64,000 bases of DNA from Ardenticatenales bacterium (lineage in GTDB: Bacteria; Chloroflexota; Anaerolineae; Promineifilales; Promineifilaceae). Of the stretch, positions 52,062 through 60,461 are shown in pieces; the first letter of the stretch is position 1, and each line of letters begins with the position of its first letter. A model generated the notes under the pieces. The model worked only from the letters and a program-made list of their open reading frames with translations, ran no database searches and had not been told where the DNA came from. The position numbers and the translations under genes are program-made. Where the stretch lies: NCBI GenBank assembly GCA_020634575.1, contig JACKBM010000010.1, positions 62,001 to 126,000 of the forward strand. The letters are read 5' to 3'.

Positions 52062-52640
52062 TCACGTGCTGAACCATTCTGCTTCCGGCTGACCCAGCAG
52101 ACGCTGCACGTCATTGACATGATGCAAATTGTGATACAGGGTGAAAAAAAGGATTTCGCGGATGGTGAGGAGGCCTAGCAGCGGATGTTCACCCCGGTAT
52201 TTTTCCAGGTCGTCCTCGGACCAGCCCTCCAGAGCCGCCAGGAGCGCTGCCCCATGCCGCTGCCACTCCGCGAGGAGGTGCTCCCGGCTGGCGGCTGAGG
52301 TGTCGGTCACTTCGGGTAGATACCGGCCGGATGCCCGCCCACCCCCGGCCAGGGCGACATTCACATAGCGATCCCGTAGGGCAGCCAGGCTGCCGGAGGG
52401 CGCCTCTGCCAGGCCGAACCGCATACGCAGGGCCAGACGGGGCAGCTTCAGGCCCAACAGGACCGGTTGACAGGATTTGATCAGGTGGGCTAGGTTATCA
52501 GCCGGCGACCAGATCTCGGGTGGAGCGGCAAAGAATTGCTCGGGGGGGATAGCGGCGAAGAACGCATGGACGGCCGGATGCTCCTGGGCAAAGCTGTCAC
52601 GAATCTCATCCAGGCTGAAAGGGGCGCCCAACTGCAACAT
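52062..52640 (-). CDS. DinB-family protein
   Basis: 192 residues: APFSLDEIRDSFAQEHPAVHAFF, EIWSPADNLAHLIKSCQP (first His), VTDTSAASREHLLAEWQRHG and LLTIREILFFTLYHNLHHVNDVQRLLG (His pair). Fold and metal-site spacing match the DinB superfamily. It is 14 bases upstream of the methyltransferase start on the same strand. Confidence 0.88.
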   Translation of the reverse strand: MLQLGAPFSLDEIRDSFAQEHPAVHAFFAAIPPEQFFAAPPEIWSPADNLAHLIKSCQPVLLGLKLPRLALRMRFGLAEAPSGSLAALRDRYVNVALAGGGRASGRYLPEVTDTSAASREHLLAEWQRHGAALLAALEGWSEDDLEKYRGEHPLLGLLTIREILFFTLYHNLHHVNDVQRLLGQPEAEWFST

Positions 52641-52721
52641 AGGTTTTCTCCTCCGCCCGCTATTCTAGCAGCAAGGCGCTCCCCGCCGCCACGAAATAGT
52701 AAGGCGTGTTGTGGGGGGTTT

Positions 52722-52800
52722 TTTGCCACGGATTAGCACGGATTTGCCACGGATTCTGAGGAGGATGAACCTAAAAGAAATCTGTGCCAATCTGTGGCTT
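52722..52800. repeat. ATCCGTG/CACGGAT repeat
   Basis: TTGCCACGGATTAGCACGGA, TTTGCCACGGATTCT, then AATCTGTGCCAATCTGTGGC. It is translated on the minus strand as the C-terminus of the cupin gene. Confidence 0.8.
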
Positions 52801-53425
52801 TCTTCTCCCCGACTAAAGGATTGGTCTCGAGGTCGCCGTACCAGGCAAAGAGGGTGAGCATCGGCTCGGTCAGGGTGCGCATGGCGTGGGGCTGGTTGGT
52901 CGCGTGGTAGATGAGCGAACCGGCCGGTCGTCTCACCCAGCCCCCATCATCCACCTGCCATTCCCCCTCGCCAGACAGCACCCCATAAAACTCGATGGCC
53001 GGGTGCCAATGGGAGGCGTAGAAGATGTTGGGCCCCTGAATGGTCAGCCCCGCCAGCACCTGCTCGCTGCTCCAGACAGGGCCTGGACCTTCAGCCGGAC
53101 GCGGCCCGACCAGCTCAACGAACGCATAGGCGCCTGCAAGTTCCGGCCCGGCGTAGCTGACCGGCATCGTCGACCAGGGCAACTGTGCCGCCGTGGCCTG
53201 GACTGCTGTGACCAGCCGTTGCAGGGCCCGGGCGGCCGGCACACGCGGTCGATGACCCAGCCAATCTGTTACGACAGGTGGGCAGTGCGGGGTGATGGTT
53301 GGGTTTCCGGCCGGTGTAGCCTGGATCGCGGTCACGATGGCGTCAAAAGTGGGCTGATCAGCGCCTGCGGCCGGCTGCCAGAAACGAAATGCGTCGACAA
53401 AAGCAGGCCACAATTGCGCGTGCAT
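52733..53425 (-). CDS. cupin, DMSP lyase-like
   Basis: 230 residues. The cupin motif 1 is His139-x-His141-x3-Glu145 (IFYASHWHPAIEFYGVLSG) and motif 2 holds His180 (YHATNQPHAMRTL). The fold and the HWHPxxE and YHxxxxPH layout match dimethylsulfoniopropionate lyase DddQ/DddL-like proteins, though activity on DMSP cannot be shown from sequence. The last about 20 residues (KKATDWHRFLLGSSSSESVA) come from the inverted repeat at 52722 and are atypical. It may be a general dioxygenase-fold protein instead. Confidence 0.8.
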   Translation of the reverse strand: MHAQLWPAFVDAFRFWQPAAGADQPTFDAIVTAIQATPAGNPTITPHCPPVVTDWLGHRPRVPAARALQRLVTAVQATAAQLPWSTMPVSYAGPELAGAYAFVELVGPRPAEGPGPVWSSEQVLAGLTIQGPNIFYASHWHPAIEFYGVLSGEGEWQVDDGGWVRRPAGSLIYHATNQPHAMRTLTEPMLTLFAWYGDLETNPLVGEKKATDWHRFLLGSSSSESVANPC

Positions 53426-53470
53426 CCCAAACAGATACCCGGCAATATGAAATTAGGCAAGGAATTCGTC

Positions 53471-54286
53471 CTACTGTCCTGCTAGTTTTGCTTCAATGAC
53501 CTCGGCGAAGACAGCGAACGGCTGAGCGCCGAATAGCTGTTGACCATTAATGTCGAACGTCGGTCGCTGGCGAATGCCGGCTTCGCGCCGCTGGCTATCC
53601 AGCGCGGTGATGTGACCATGGGCCTCGCCACTGCTGTAGCATTCATTGAACTGCGCCACATCCACACCAACCGATTCGGCGATTGCCGCAAAATAAGCGT
53701 CGTCAGCCGAACTCAGCTCTCGCTGGTTTTCGAAGAAGCGGTCATGGACGTTCCAGAACGCGTCCGGGCTCTGCCGGCCGATGCAATCCGCCGCCGCATG
53801 CGCATTCATGCTGCCCGGGCCAAAGTCGACGATGGGCCAGAAGACGATCTTAACCAGGCCATTGTCCACGTAATTGCTGATGATTTCCTTCTCGGATCCT
53901 AGCACGTAGGATCGGCAGGTACTTCAGAAGAAGTCCGAATAATCAATCAGTACCACCGGCGCATCGGCCCGGCCGCGGAAATAGGTGCCGTCCGCGTTGC
54001 GCCCGTTGACTTCGACCTCAGTCATTGTCTCAGTGGCTTCGGTCGGACTGGCTTGCGTCGTAGCCGTTGCTTCGGCCATGGCCGGCTCGTCTGTTGGGTC
54101 ACTGCCAGCTGTTGCTGCAACAACGACGGCGACGGTCGCGGTAGCCGGGACATCGGTGGCCGCTGGCGCGGTTGTAGCGGCTGGCGCCGTTGCCTCGCCC
54201 GCAGTTTCGCTGCCTGAGCTGCAAGCTGCCAGCAGGATGCCCCCCAGCAGTAGCAAACTGAACAGCCGGTTCACTTGTTTATTCAT
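53471..54286 (-). CDS. DsbA-like selenocysteine lipoprotein (UxxC), second of a pair
   Basis: Read with one in-frame TGA (53924-53926) as selenocysteine, this is a 271-residue lipoprotein. Lipobox is LLAAC (Cys22), followed by a Thr/Ala/Pro-rich linker to about residue 95. The thioredoxin-fold domain begins with ADAPVVLIDYSDFF, then U121-Ser-Thr-Cys124-Arg, the place where homologues have CxxC. After that come KIVFWPIVDFGPGSMNAHAAADCIG, FWNVHDRFFENQ, and RPTFDINGQQLFGAQPFAVF with the cis-Pro. Without recoding it would stop right at the active site, and the remaining 144 residues would be an orphan fragment. The start overlaps the upstream paralogue by 8 bases. Function: probably an extracytoplasmic thiol oxidoreductase. 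Sec machinery is not in the window. Confidence 0.82.
53895..53913 (-). other. putative bacterial SECIS hairpin, downstream gene
   Basis: On the minus strand GATCCTA, loop CGTGC, TAGGATC, beginning 10 bases after the TGA at 53924. Perfect 7-bp stem. The loop carries G and U as bacterial SECIS apical loops do, 17 bases downstream of the UGA. The paralogue has the same spacing and loop but a different stem sequence. Confidence 0.75.
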
Positions 54287-55118
54287 CAGGTAACTCCGTC
54301 CGGATCACGCCGGCGAAAATGTCGAAGGGGGCAGCGCCGAAGAAGACCTGCCCATTGATATCAAAAACGGGTTGACCGCTAATGCCACGCTCGCGGCGAA
54401 TGGTATCCAGCTCGAGGACATGAGCCACCGACGCCGGATCATCGTAACAAGCCTCAAAGGTGGCCTGGTCAGCGCCCACAGCCGCTGCCGCGCTGACGAA
54501 ATAATCCCGATCGGCCCGCCACAAGGCTGTCTGGTCTGTAAACAGTTGGTCGTGAATCTCCCAGAACAGGGCCGGATCCTGCCAACCAACGCAGAAAGCG
54601 GTCAGGGTTGAGTAGACGCTGGGCTGCCCATGATTGAGCACCGGCCAAAACACCATCTGCAACTGACCGCTGTCGACAAACTCAGCGGCGAGCTGTTTCT
54701 CAGTGCCTAGCACGTAGGCACGGCAATTGGGTCAGAGAAAGTCCGAATAATCAATCAGACGGACCGGGGCGCTTGGCGAGCCACGGTAAAAGGTCCCCTC
54801 AAACTCCCCGTACCACGGTTCAGCCGTGGCTGTGGGTTCGCTGGGGACAGGCGTGGCCGTCGCCTCTACCGGGGTCAGCGTCGGCCCCGGTGTGTATGTT
54901 GCCGGCGCTGGCAGTTCAGTCTGCGTGGGACGCGGGGCGTTGGGTGCGCTGGTTGCCGTCGCCACCGCAGCCCCCGACTCATCGGGTCCCTGCGACAGAT
55001 CTTCCTCTTGCATAGCCGACGCAAGGACCCGATGAGTCGGGGGCGGGGGCGAGGAGCTCGGCTGGCAACCTATGAGAACGGCCAGGAGTAACCCTGACCA
55101 GATAAGTCGTTTCAGCAT
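54279..55118 (-). CDS. DsbA-like selenocysteine lipoprotein (UxxC), first of a pair
   Basis: Read with the in-frame TGA at 54732-54734 as selenocysteine, 279 residues from the ATG at 55118, chosen for GGGAAG 7 bases upstream (an ATG at 55124 is too close to that site). Lipobox LIGC (Cys18), a long Thr/Pro-rich linker, then SAPVRLIDYSDFL, U129-Pro-Asn-Cys132-Arg at the expected active site. After it follow LQMVFWPVLNHGQPSVYSTL, FWEIHDQLFTDQ and GQPVFDINGQVFFGAAPFDIF (cis-Pro). The two genes have about the same domain order and overlap by 8 bases, so they are translated together. TGA is an ordinary stop elsewhere in the window, which argues against a reassigned code. Confidence 0.82.
54703..54721 (-). 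other. putative bacterial SECIS hairpin, upstream gene
   Basis: On the minus strand GTGCCTA, loop CGTGC, TAGGCAC, beginning 10 bases after the TGA at 54732. Perfect 7-bp stem. The inner CTA/TAG pairs and loop match the other hairpin; outer pairs differ but still pair (compensatory changes). Confidence 0.75.
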
Positions 55119-55217
55119 AAACATTCTTCCCGGCCAGTTATAGATCTCAGGACAGCCGGATTCTGTGGGCAAGCTTACATGAAATGGGGCGCGGGAACTC
55201 TTACAGGTTGGTTACAG

Positions 55218-55925
55218 TCAGGCCGGGCGCTGGCCCACATGGATGGCGATGGTGCCGAACATGAACAGCTTGTAACTCACATTCTGGAAGCCGGCCGCGC
55301 GCATCAATTCCGCCAATTCTTCGGGGGCCTTGAACTGTTGGGTGCTGTCCGGCAGATAAGAGTAAGCTTCGGACTCGCCGGTGAGCAGCCGACCCAGGAG
55401 CGGGATGACATAGTTGAGATGGATGAGGATAAAAGGGCGCAACAAATTGCGTTTTGGCGGGCTTGATTCCAGGATGACGATGCGGCCACCCGGCTTCAGC
55501 ACCCTGCGCTGTTCGGCCAACGCGCCCGGTACATCGATGACATTGCGCATCAGGAAGCCGGAGGTGACGGCATCAAACAACTGGTCGGGGAAGGGTAGAG
55601 CCAGGGTGTCGGAACCGACCCAACGAATGGTTTGCCGGTTGGGAATCCGTTTGCCGGCTTGCATCATCTCAATGGTGAAGTCACCGCCGACCGCTTCAAT
55701 GCCGGGCTGCTGCTTCAACCCTTCCAGGGCGATGTCGCCGGTGCCGGTGGCGATGTCGAGGAGGCGACCGCCGGGCGGGAGCTGGGCTTGCTGGATGACG
55801 TAGCGGCGCCAGCGAATATCCTGGCCGCCAGTCATCACCCGGTTCATCAGGTCATACCGGCCGGCGATACGGGCGAACATGCCCTGGACGTAATCCGCCC
55901 GTTCTTTGCCTTGCAGATGGGCCAT
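55218..55925 (-). CDS. ubiE: ubiquinone/menaquinone biosynthesis methyltransferase
   Basis: 235 residues. The UbiE/MenG pattern is clear: VQGMFARIAGRYDLMNRVMTGG, LLDIATGTGDIALEGL (SAM motif I), GGDFTIEMMQAGK, LPFPDQLFDAVTSGFLMRNV and GGRIVILESSPPKRN. It C-methylates the quinone precursor, so the organism makes menaquinone or ubiquinone. It follows FtsK on the same strand (2-base gap) and may share its transcript. Confidence 0.96.
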   Translation of the reverse strand: MAHLQGKERADYVQGMFARIAGRYDLMNRVMTGGQDIRWRRYVIQQAQLPPGGRLLDIATGTGDIALEGLKQQPGIEAVGGDFTIEMMQAGKRIPNRQTIRWVGSDTLALPFPDQLFDAVTSGFLMRNVIDVPGALAEQRRVLKPGGRIVILESSPPKRNLLRPFILIHLNYVIPLLGRLLTGESEAYSYLPDSTQQFKAPEELAELMRAAGFQNVSYKLFMFGTIAIHVGQRPA

Positions 55926-55927
55926 GT

Positions 55928-58654
55928 TTACTCTTCGGGGGTCAGATCCAGCACATCGCGCGCTTTGCTGGTGCCGGTGGGCGGGCCGATGATCCCTTTC
56001 TCTTCCATGTAATCAATAATGCGAGCCGCGCGCGTGTAACCGATGCGGAAGCGGCGCTGCAGCAACGAGGTTGAGGCCTTATTCATTTCCCGTACCGCCG
56101 TGATCGCCTCTTCAAGGAGATCGTCGTCAAATTCCTCCTCCTGCTCCCGTTCGACCAGATCTTCCCAGAGGGGCGGCTGTTCGATTGTGGTTGCGGTGGT
56201 GACGGGCGGTGGGGCAGCAGGTGCCGCTACAGGGGCGAACTCGGGGGGCACCTCTACAATATCGGGCGCCAGGATCTCTTCTGCCTCGTCAGACTCTTCA
56301 ATCTCGGCGGCGGGTTCTGGCGCTGCTGGCGGTGGGGGCGGCGTGGACACGCGGCGCGAGGGCGGCGCGGCTTCATATTCCCCTTCCGGCAGCGTGACGG
56401 AACGCTCTTCGATCAGCGAGCGCGCCTGGGCGTCTTCAGCGGTAATGAGGTTATAGCGGCGGGCTGTCTTCCAATAATCAATCAGCCGATCCAGCTCATC
56501 TTCGCTAACATAACAGCCCTGCAGGCGAACAGGTGCGGCCGCATCCGGACTCTGAAATAGCATGTCACCCTTACCCAGCAGCCGCTCCGCCCCAGTCGAG
56601 TCCAGGATGACGCGACTGTCCGTGCTGGAGGCAACGGCAAAGGCGATGCGCGCCGGGAAGTTCGCTTTGATGAGGCCGGTCACAACATCGACCGAGGGAC
56701 GCTGGGTGGCGATGATCATATGCATGCCGGTCGCCCGGGCCATCTGCGCCAGCCGGCTGATGCCCCGTTCCGTCTCTTCCGGCGATAACATCATCAGGTC
56801 CGCCAGCTCGTCGATCACAATGACGATATAGGGCAGCTTGTTGCGCTTCTTGCGCCCCATCTTCTTGTTGTATTCGACGATGTTGCGCGCGCCGATCTCG
56901 GCAAACCGCTTGTAACGGTTTTCCATCTCCCGAATCGCCCATTGCAGCACGCCGATAACCCGGTCCATCTCCACCACGACTGGCGCAACCAGGTGGGGGA
57001 TGCCGTTATAGCCGGTCAGCTCGACCCGTTTCGGGTCAACCATGACAAATTTGAGCTCTTCTGGCGTATTTTCCAGCAGCAGACAGGCAATGATGGCGTT
57101 GACGCAGACCGACTTACCGGAACCGGTTGTACCGGCGACCAGCAGGTGCGGCATCTTGGATAGGTCGGTGCAAACCGGTTGCCCCGCCACATTCTGCCCC
57201 AGGCCAATGCGGACCGGGGATTTGATCTTCTGGTAGTCGCCTGACTCCATCAGGTCGCGCAGCGAAACGAGGGCCGTGGCGGTATTGGGCACTTCGATGC
57301 CGACGTAGCCCTTGCCGGGGACAGGCGCCTGCACACGCACACTGTGGGCGGCCAGCGCCAGCGCCAGGTCATCCGCCAGGCTGGCGATTTTGCCGACCTT
57401 GACCTTGGTCCGTTTGCCGCCGCGCATCTCCAGGAATTGCGGCTCGACGCCGAACTGGGTGACGGTGGGACCCTGGTTGATGTCCACGACAATAGCCGGG
57501 GCGCCAAAGCTTTCTAGCGTATGTTCGATGACCTCGACCTGCTCACGGATGCTGTCGTTGCTGATCTCCTGGTCAGAGCCTGACTCCAGGACTTCGGCCA
57601 GGACAGGGAGCTGCCAGTTGGGTTCCCGTTGCAGCTGACCTTCTGGCTCATCCAGGTCGGTTGGGGGCGTGGCGGCGATTTCCGGCTCGGCCGGTTGGGC
57701 GGCGGTATTGCGCCGCCCCCGGCTGCCATTGCGCGTTGCTGCCGCCGCTGGCGCCGCTGTTTCGGCCGCTGGCGGTTCCTGGTCAACTTCGAAGGGGATG
57801 TCGTCATCAGGCGGCGGTGGGGGTTCATTGCGGGGGAGGTCACGAACCGGCCGGTTTGGCCGCACCGGCTCCCGCCGCGCATTCCCCAGCGGCAACGGCC
57901 GCTGCTCGGGTACAGCTTCGCGGACCGGTCGCTCCCTAAGACCCTGCCAGGCCGCTGTAATAAAGGCGCCAAAATCGGTGCGACTGACGCCGCTAACCAG
58001 AATGGCGCCCAGCAAGCCGAGAATCAACAAAATGAAGACGGTGCCAATCGTGTCAAAGGCCTGTACAGATAGGCCGGCGAGCACACCGCCCAGATAACCA
58101 CCGCCCTGTTGATTGCGGGCCACAGCCATGTAATCCAGGACACCTTCACTCTGATTGACCACAATCAAGGAGGCAAAGGTGCTGAAGACCAGGAAGAGCA
58201 GCACCGCGCCTGTGACACGCCAGCCACTGAATCGAGGCGGCTGGTCCATCCCCCACAGCACCAGGTAGATGCCGGTGCCCGCCATAAATAGCGGTACCAG
58301 GATGCCGCCCCAGCCAAACAACGTGCGCAGCCAGCGCTCCAGCGTCATGGGCAGTATGCCCCTGTTGGGCGAGATCAGGCTCAGCACCAAAATCCCGGTT
58401 GTAAATATCAGGATGATGCCAACAACCAGGGCTTTCTGCTGCAAATCGAGGGAGAAATTAAATTTCGGCAGCAGGTTTCGTTTGGGGCGGCGAGTACTGC
58501 TGTTACTTCGTTTGCTGCTGGTCCGCTTGCTGCTGCTGGTCCGCCGTGAAGCGGAGCTGCTCCGGCCCGAGGTTCCGCCGCGGGTTGCCTGCACCTTCTT
58601 GGTCGTATTTTTTTTGCTGGTGGTACGACGCCCGTCTGGAGATTTCCGTGTCAT
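55928..58654 (-). CDS. ftsK: DNA translocase FtsK/SpoIIIE
   Basis: About 908 residues from the ATG at 58654 (an ATG at 58672 overlaps the -10 box). A Ser/Arg/Lys-rich N-terminus leads to four membrane segments (LVVGIILIFTTGILVLSLI, GGILVPLFMAGTGIYLVLWG, VTGAVLLFLVFSTFASLIVV, TIGTVFILLILGLLGAILV). A Pro/Ala/Glu-rich linker follows, then the motor: Walker A LLVAGTTGSGKSVCVNAII, Walker B-like VIVIDELADLMM, and a gamma winged helix at the C-terminus (TSLLQRRFRIGYTRAARIIDYMEEKGIIGPP). It pumps DNA during division. KOPS-reading is by the gamma domain. Confidence 0.96.
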   Translation of the reverse strand: MTRKSPDGRRTTSKKNTTKKVQATRGGTSGRSSSASRRTSSSKRTSSKRSNSSTRRPKRNLLPKFNFSLDLQQKALVVGIILIFTTGILVLSLISPNRGILPMTLERWLRTLFGWGGILVPLFMAGTGIYLVLWGMDQPPRFSGWRVTGAVLLFLVFSTFASLIVVNQSEGVLDYMAVARNQQGGGYLGGVLAGLSVQAFDTIGTVFILLILGLLGAILVSGVSRTDFGAFITAAWQGLRERPVREAVPEQRPLPLGNARREPVRPNRPVRDLPRNEPPPPPDDDIPFEVDQEPPAAETAAPAAAATRNGSRGRRNTAAQPAEPEIAATPPTDLDEPEGQLQREPNWQLPVLAEVLESGSDQEISNDSIREQVEVIEHTLESFGAPAIVVDINQGPTVTQFGVEPQFLEMRGGKRTKVKVGKIASLADDLALALAAHSVRVQAPVPGKGYVGIEVPNTATALVSLRDLMESGDYQKIKSPVRIGLGQNVAGQPVCTDLSKMPHLLVAGTTGSGKSVCVNAIIACLLLENTPEELKFVMVDPKRVELTGYNGIPHLVAPVVVEMDRVIGVLQWAIREMENRYKRFAEIGARNIVEYNKKMGRKKRNKLPYIVIVIDELADLMMLSPEETERGISRLAQMARATGMHMIIATQRPSVDVVTGLIKANFPARIAFAVASSTDSRVILDSTGAERLLGKGDMLFQSPDAAAPVRLQGCYVSEDELDRLIDYWKTARRYNLITAEDAQARSLIEERSVTLPEGEYEAAPPSRRVSTPPPPPAAPEPAAEIEESDEAEEILAPDIVEVPPEFAPVAAPAAPPPVTTATTIEQPPLWEDLVEREQEEEFDDDLLEEAITAVREMNKASTSLLQRRFRIGYTRAARIIDYMEEKGIIGPPTGTSKARDVLDLTPEE

Positions 58655-58670
58655 AAGCTTACTCGGCAGC

Positions 58671-58676
58671 ATTATA
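58671..58676 (-). promoter_or_regulatory. -10 box upstream of ftsK
   Basis: Perfect TATAAT on the minus strand, overlapping an in-frame ATG at 58672. If used, transcription starts near 58664, so the first usable start codon is the ATG at 58654 and the leader is only about 10 bases. No good -35 was seen. Confidence 0.4.
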
Positions 58677-58745
58677 ACATGGCGCGGACCATATCACTAT
58701 ACATAATCGCCGAAAATTCACGTAATTAATGATACCTGACTGAGC

Positions 58746-58774
58746 TTGATAGATTAATGAAAAATGAGTAGAAT
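58746..58774 (+). promoter_or_regulatory. sigma70-type promoter of the secreted protein gene
   Basis: TTGATA (58746-58751), 17-base spacer, TAGAAT (58769-58774), five of six matches at each box. The start codon is 48 bases downstream. Confidence 0.7.
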
Positions 58775-58822
58775 CTCAGCTAGCTTTTTAGAGGAACCAT
58801 AAAAGGACAGAAATCAGGAGCT

Positions 58823-59761
58823 ATGCAGATGAGAAAATCACGTTCATTGTTTATTTCGTTACTGATCGTGGCCATTATGATGGCGACGGCAGTAACTGTC
58901 ATGGCCCAGGATCGGGATGATGCGCCGACAGTCGTTGGGTCTTCGGTACCCGAAAAGGGGCCCTCGCTTCCACTTACGCCATTGGGCATTGATGCGCTGC
59001 TTTACGACAATGGTTCGCTCATCAACAGCGCCGGTACCGGCGTTGGTGGGGCGGATGAAAGCGTCTTGCAAACGACCTCCCTGGGGTTGAACACGCTTGG
59101 CTTCGGGCACCAGGCTCTAAATGGCAACCGTGTTGCTGATGATTTTACGGTATCTCATGCCGGCGGTTGGGATGTCTCCACGATCACCTTCTATGCCTAC
59201 CAGACGGGTAGCACCACGACCTCGACGATGACCGGTGCAAACCTGCGCATCTGGGATGGTGTGCCGGCTGCGGTTGGCAGCAATGTAATCTGGGGTGATA
59301 CCTCCACCAACGTCATGACGTCGACAACCTGGTCCAACATTTACCGGGTCACTGAGACAACAACTGGTAGCAACGTTGATCGTCCCATCATGATGGTTGT
59401 GATTGAGGTGAATCAGCAGCTGCCGGCCGGTACCTACTGGCTGGATTGGCAGGTTGATGGCTCGTTGGGCTCCGGCCCCTGGGCGCCGCCAGTCACCATC
59501 AATGGTCAGGCTTCTACTGGTAACGGCCTGCAATCCCTGGATGACGGTGCTACCTTTGCCGCGGCGCTGGATACCGGTACGGGCACGCCGCAGCAAGGCT
59601 TCCCCTTCCTTATTGAAGGCCAGCTGACCGCTCCGACCGATGTTTCCTTCTCCAGCTTCTCCGGCGATGCTGCGGGCAGCAGCCTGCCGCTGGTCGTTGG
59701 CCTGGTTGTCCTGACTATCCTGGCCGGGGCGATTGTCCTGCGCCGCCAGGTGGCCCACTAA
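58823..59761 (+). CDS. secreted surface protein with C-terminal membrane anchor
   Basis: 312 residues: signal peptide (SLFISLLIVAIMMATAVTVMAQ), a beta-rich extracellular domain with many Thr/Ser/Gly (VADDFTVSHAGGWDVSTITFYAY, TYWLDWQVDGSLGSGPWAPPV), and a C-terminal sorting-type end: a hydrophobic helix (SLPLVVGLVVLTILAGAIVL) and Arg-rich tail (RRQVAH). The N-terminal part resembles the beta-sandwich found next to IPTL/VPEP-type anchors. Function unknown; a strong promoter and terminator suggest high expression. Confidence 0.8.
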   Translation: MQMRKSRSLFISLLIVAIMMATAVTVMAQDRDDAPTVVGSSVPEKGPSLPLTPLGIDALLYDNGSLINSAGTGVGGADESVLQTTSLGLNTLGFGHQALNGNRVADDFTVSHAGGWDVSTITFYAYQTGSTTTSTMTGANLRIWDGVPAAVGSNVIWGDTSTNVMTSTTWSNIYRVTETTTGSNVDRPIMMVVIEVNQQLPAGTYWLDWQVDGSLGSGPWAPPVTINGQASTGNGLQSLDDGATFAAALDTGTGTPQQGFPFLIEGQLTAPTDVSFSSFSGDAAGSSLPLVVGLVVLTILAGAIVLRRQVAH

Positions 59762-59792
59762 AGCGCCATCGGTTACGATTAAATAAATGAGA

Positions 59793-59822
59793 AGAGCCGC
59801 TCCGAATGGGGCGGCTCTTTTT
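59793..59822 (+). terminator. rho-independent terminator
   Basis: Stem AGAGCCGC / GCGGCTCT, loop TCCGAATGGG, then TTTTTC. It ends the secreted protein transcript. Confidence 0.85.
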
Positions 59823-59839
59823 CTTTGTCTAAATGAAAG

Positions 59840-59871
59840 CAAAAAGGGGCGCTGTGAGGGCGCCCCTTTTA
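59840..59871. terminator. bidirectional terminator
   Basis: AAAAAGGGGCGC, TGTGAG and GCGCCCCTTTT form an 8-9-bp stem with A-run and T-run on both sides. It would also end the minus-strand gene at 59889. Confidence 0.8.
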
Positions 59872-59888
59872 CTCATCCAGTTCTGGCT

Positions 59889-60083
59889 TTAGCCCTTCTT
59901 CAGGACTGGCAGACCATTGCGGCTTTCGGAGACGACGTAGCCGGCCGGAACCGCGTCCATCGCGCCATCCTTAACTTCCTTGGCGAAGAAGTAGAGCATC
60001 TGCTTCGTACCATTGCGCAGCGTGGTCTCACGACCGTGCAGGAAGTAGGTCTTGCCTTTTGAATTAGTGTGTGAATAAGCCAT
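59889..60083 (-). CDS. small conserved-type protein, unknown function
   Basis: 64 residues from the ATG at 60083, with GGAGG 6 bases upstream. Sequence: MAYSHTNSKGKTYFLHGRE, then TKQMLYFFAKEVKDGAMDAV and SESRNGLPVLKKG. Short Lys-rich beta-type fold, frequent as a stand-alone small protein in Chloroflexota by recollection. An upstream frame extension has no ribosome binding site. Strong promoter-like A/T-rich sequence upstream suggests good expression. Confidence 0.75.
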   Translation of the reverse strand: MAYSHTNSKGKTYFLHGRETTLRNGTKQMLYFFAKEVKDGAMDAVPAGYVVSESRNGLPVLKKG

Positions 60084-60461
60084 TAGAACCTCCGTATGTG
60101 TTGGGTTTCCACAAAACTCTGCCCCCAACGACTCATGTTGAGCTGTTTCGGGCTGCATTATACCGAAAGCTTTACCTCCTGAACGAAAAGCAAAGCACAT
60201 TTCCGGTAAAATTCATTTATAAACGGCACTTTTTGTCTATTATGCCACGTTTTGTTGCTAGCTTAAGAAAAAGATCGTGAATTTTTCTCTTAACTCTCAT
60301 CAACTGATGTCATAATACAACAAAACAAATCTATCGTAAAGCCCCTGTAAACAAATGAATAGAGCCTCTTGTGTCCGTTTGCGCGATCTGCTACTATACG
60401 GGTCGATCTTTTAGCGGAAGACCTCGACCGGCCGGTTGAGGTCTTTTTATGTGAGTAACAG
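60084..60461. other. A/T-rich divergent region between a small gene and typA
   Basis: 378 bases, clearly richer in A/T than the rest. The right end holds a likely typA promoter (TTGTGT, 17 bases, TACTAT near 60370-60399) and the hairpin at 60418. No further gene seen on either strand. Confidence 0.5.
60418..60448 (+). terminator. terminator-like hairpin in the typA leader
   Basis: AAGACCTC, centre GACCGGCCGGTT, GAGGTCTT, then TTTT. The 28-base palindrome has only one mismatched pair. It lies 14 bases before the typA start codon and downstream of the likely promoter, so it could act as an attenuator or as a terminator for upstream transcription. Confidence 0.7.

Noticed and set aside
53471..55118. 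Two pairs of pseudogene fragments with nonsense mutations
   Set aside because: Both TGAs are at the same active-site position, frames are intact on both sides, and the hairpins match. Independent nonsense mutations would not do this.
53471..55118. Reassigned genetic code (UGA not stop)
   Set aside because: TGA is a normal stop for many genes here (Fpg, RAYT, DeoC, small transporter, signal peptidase), so only local recoding fits.
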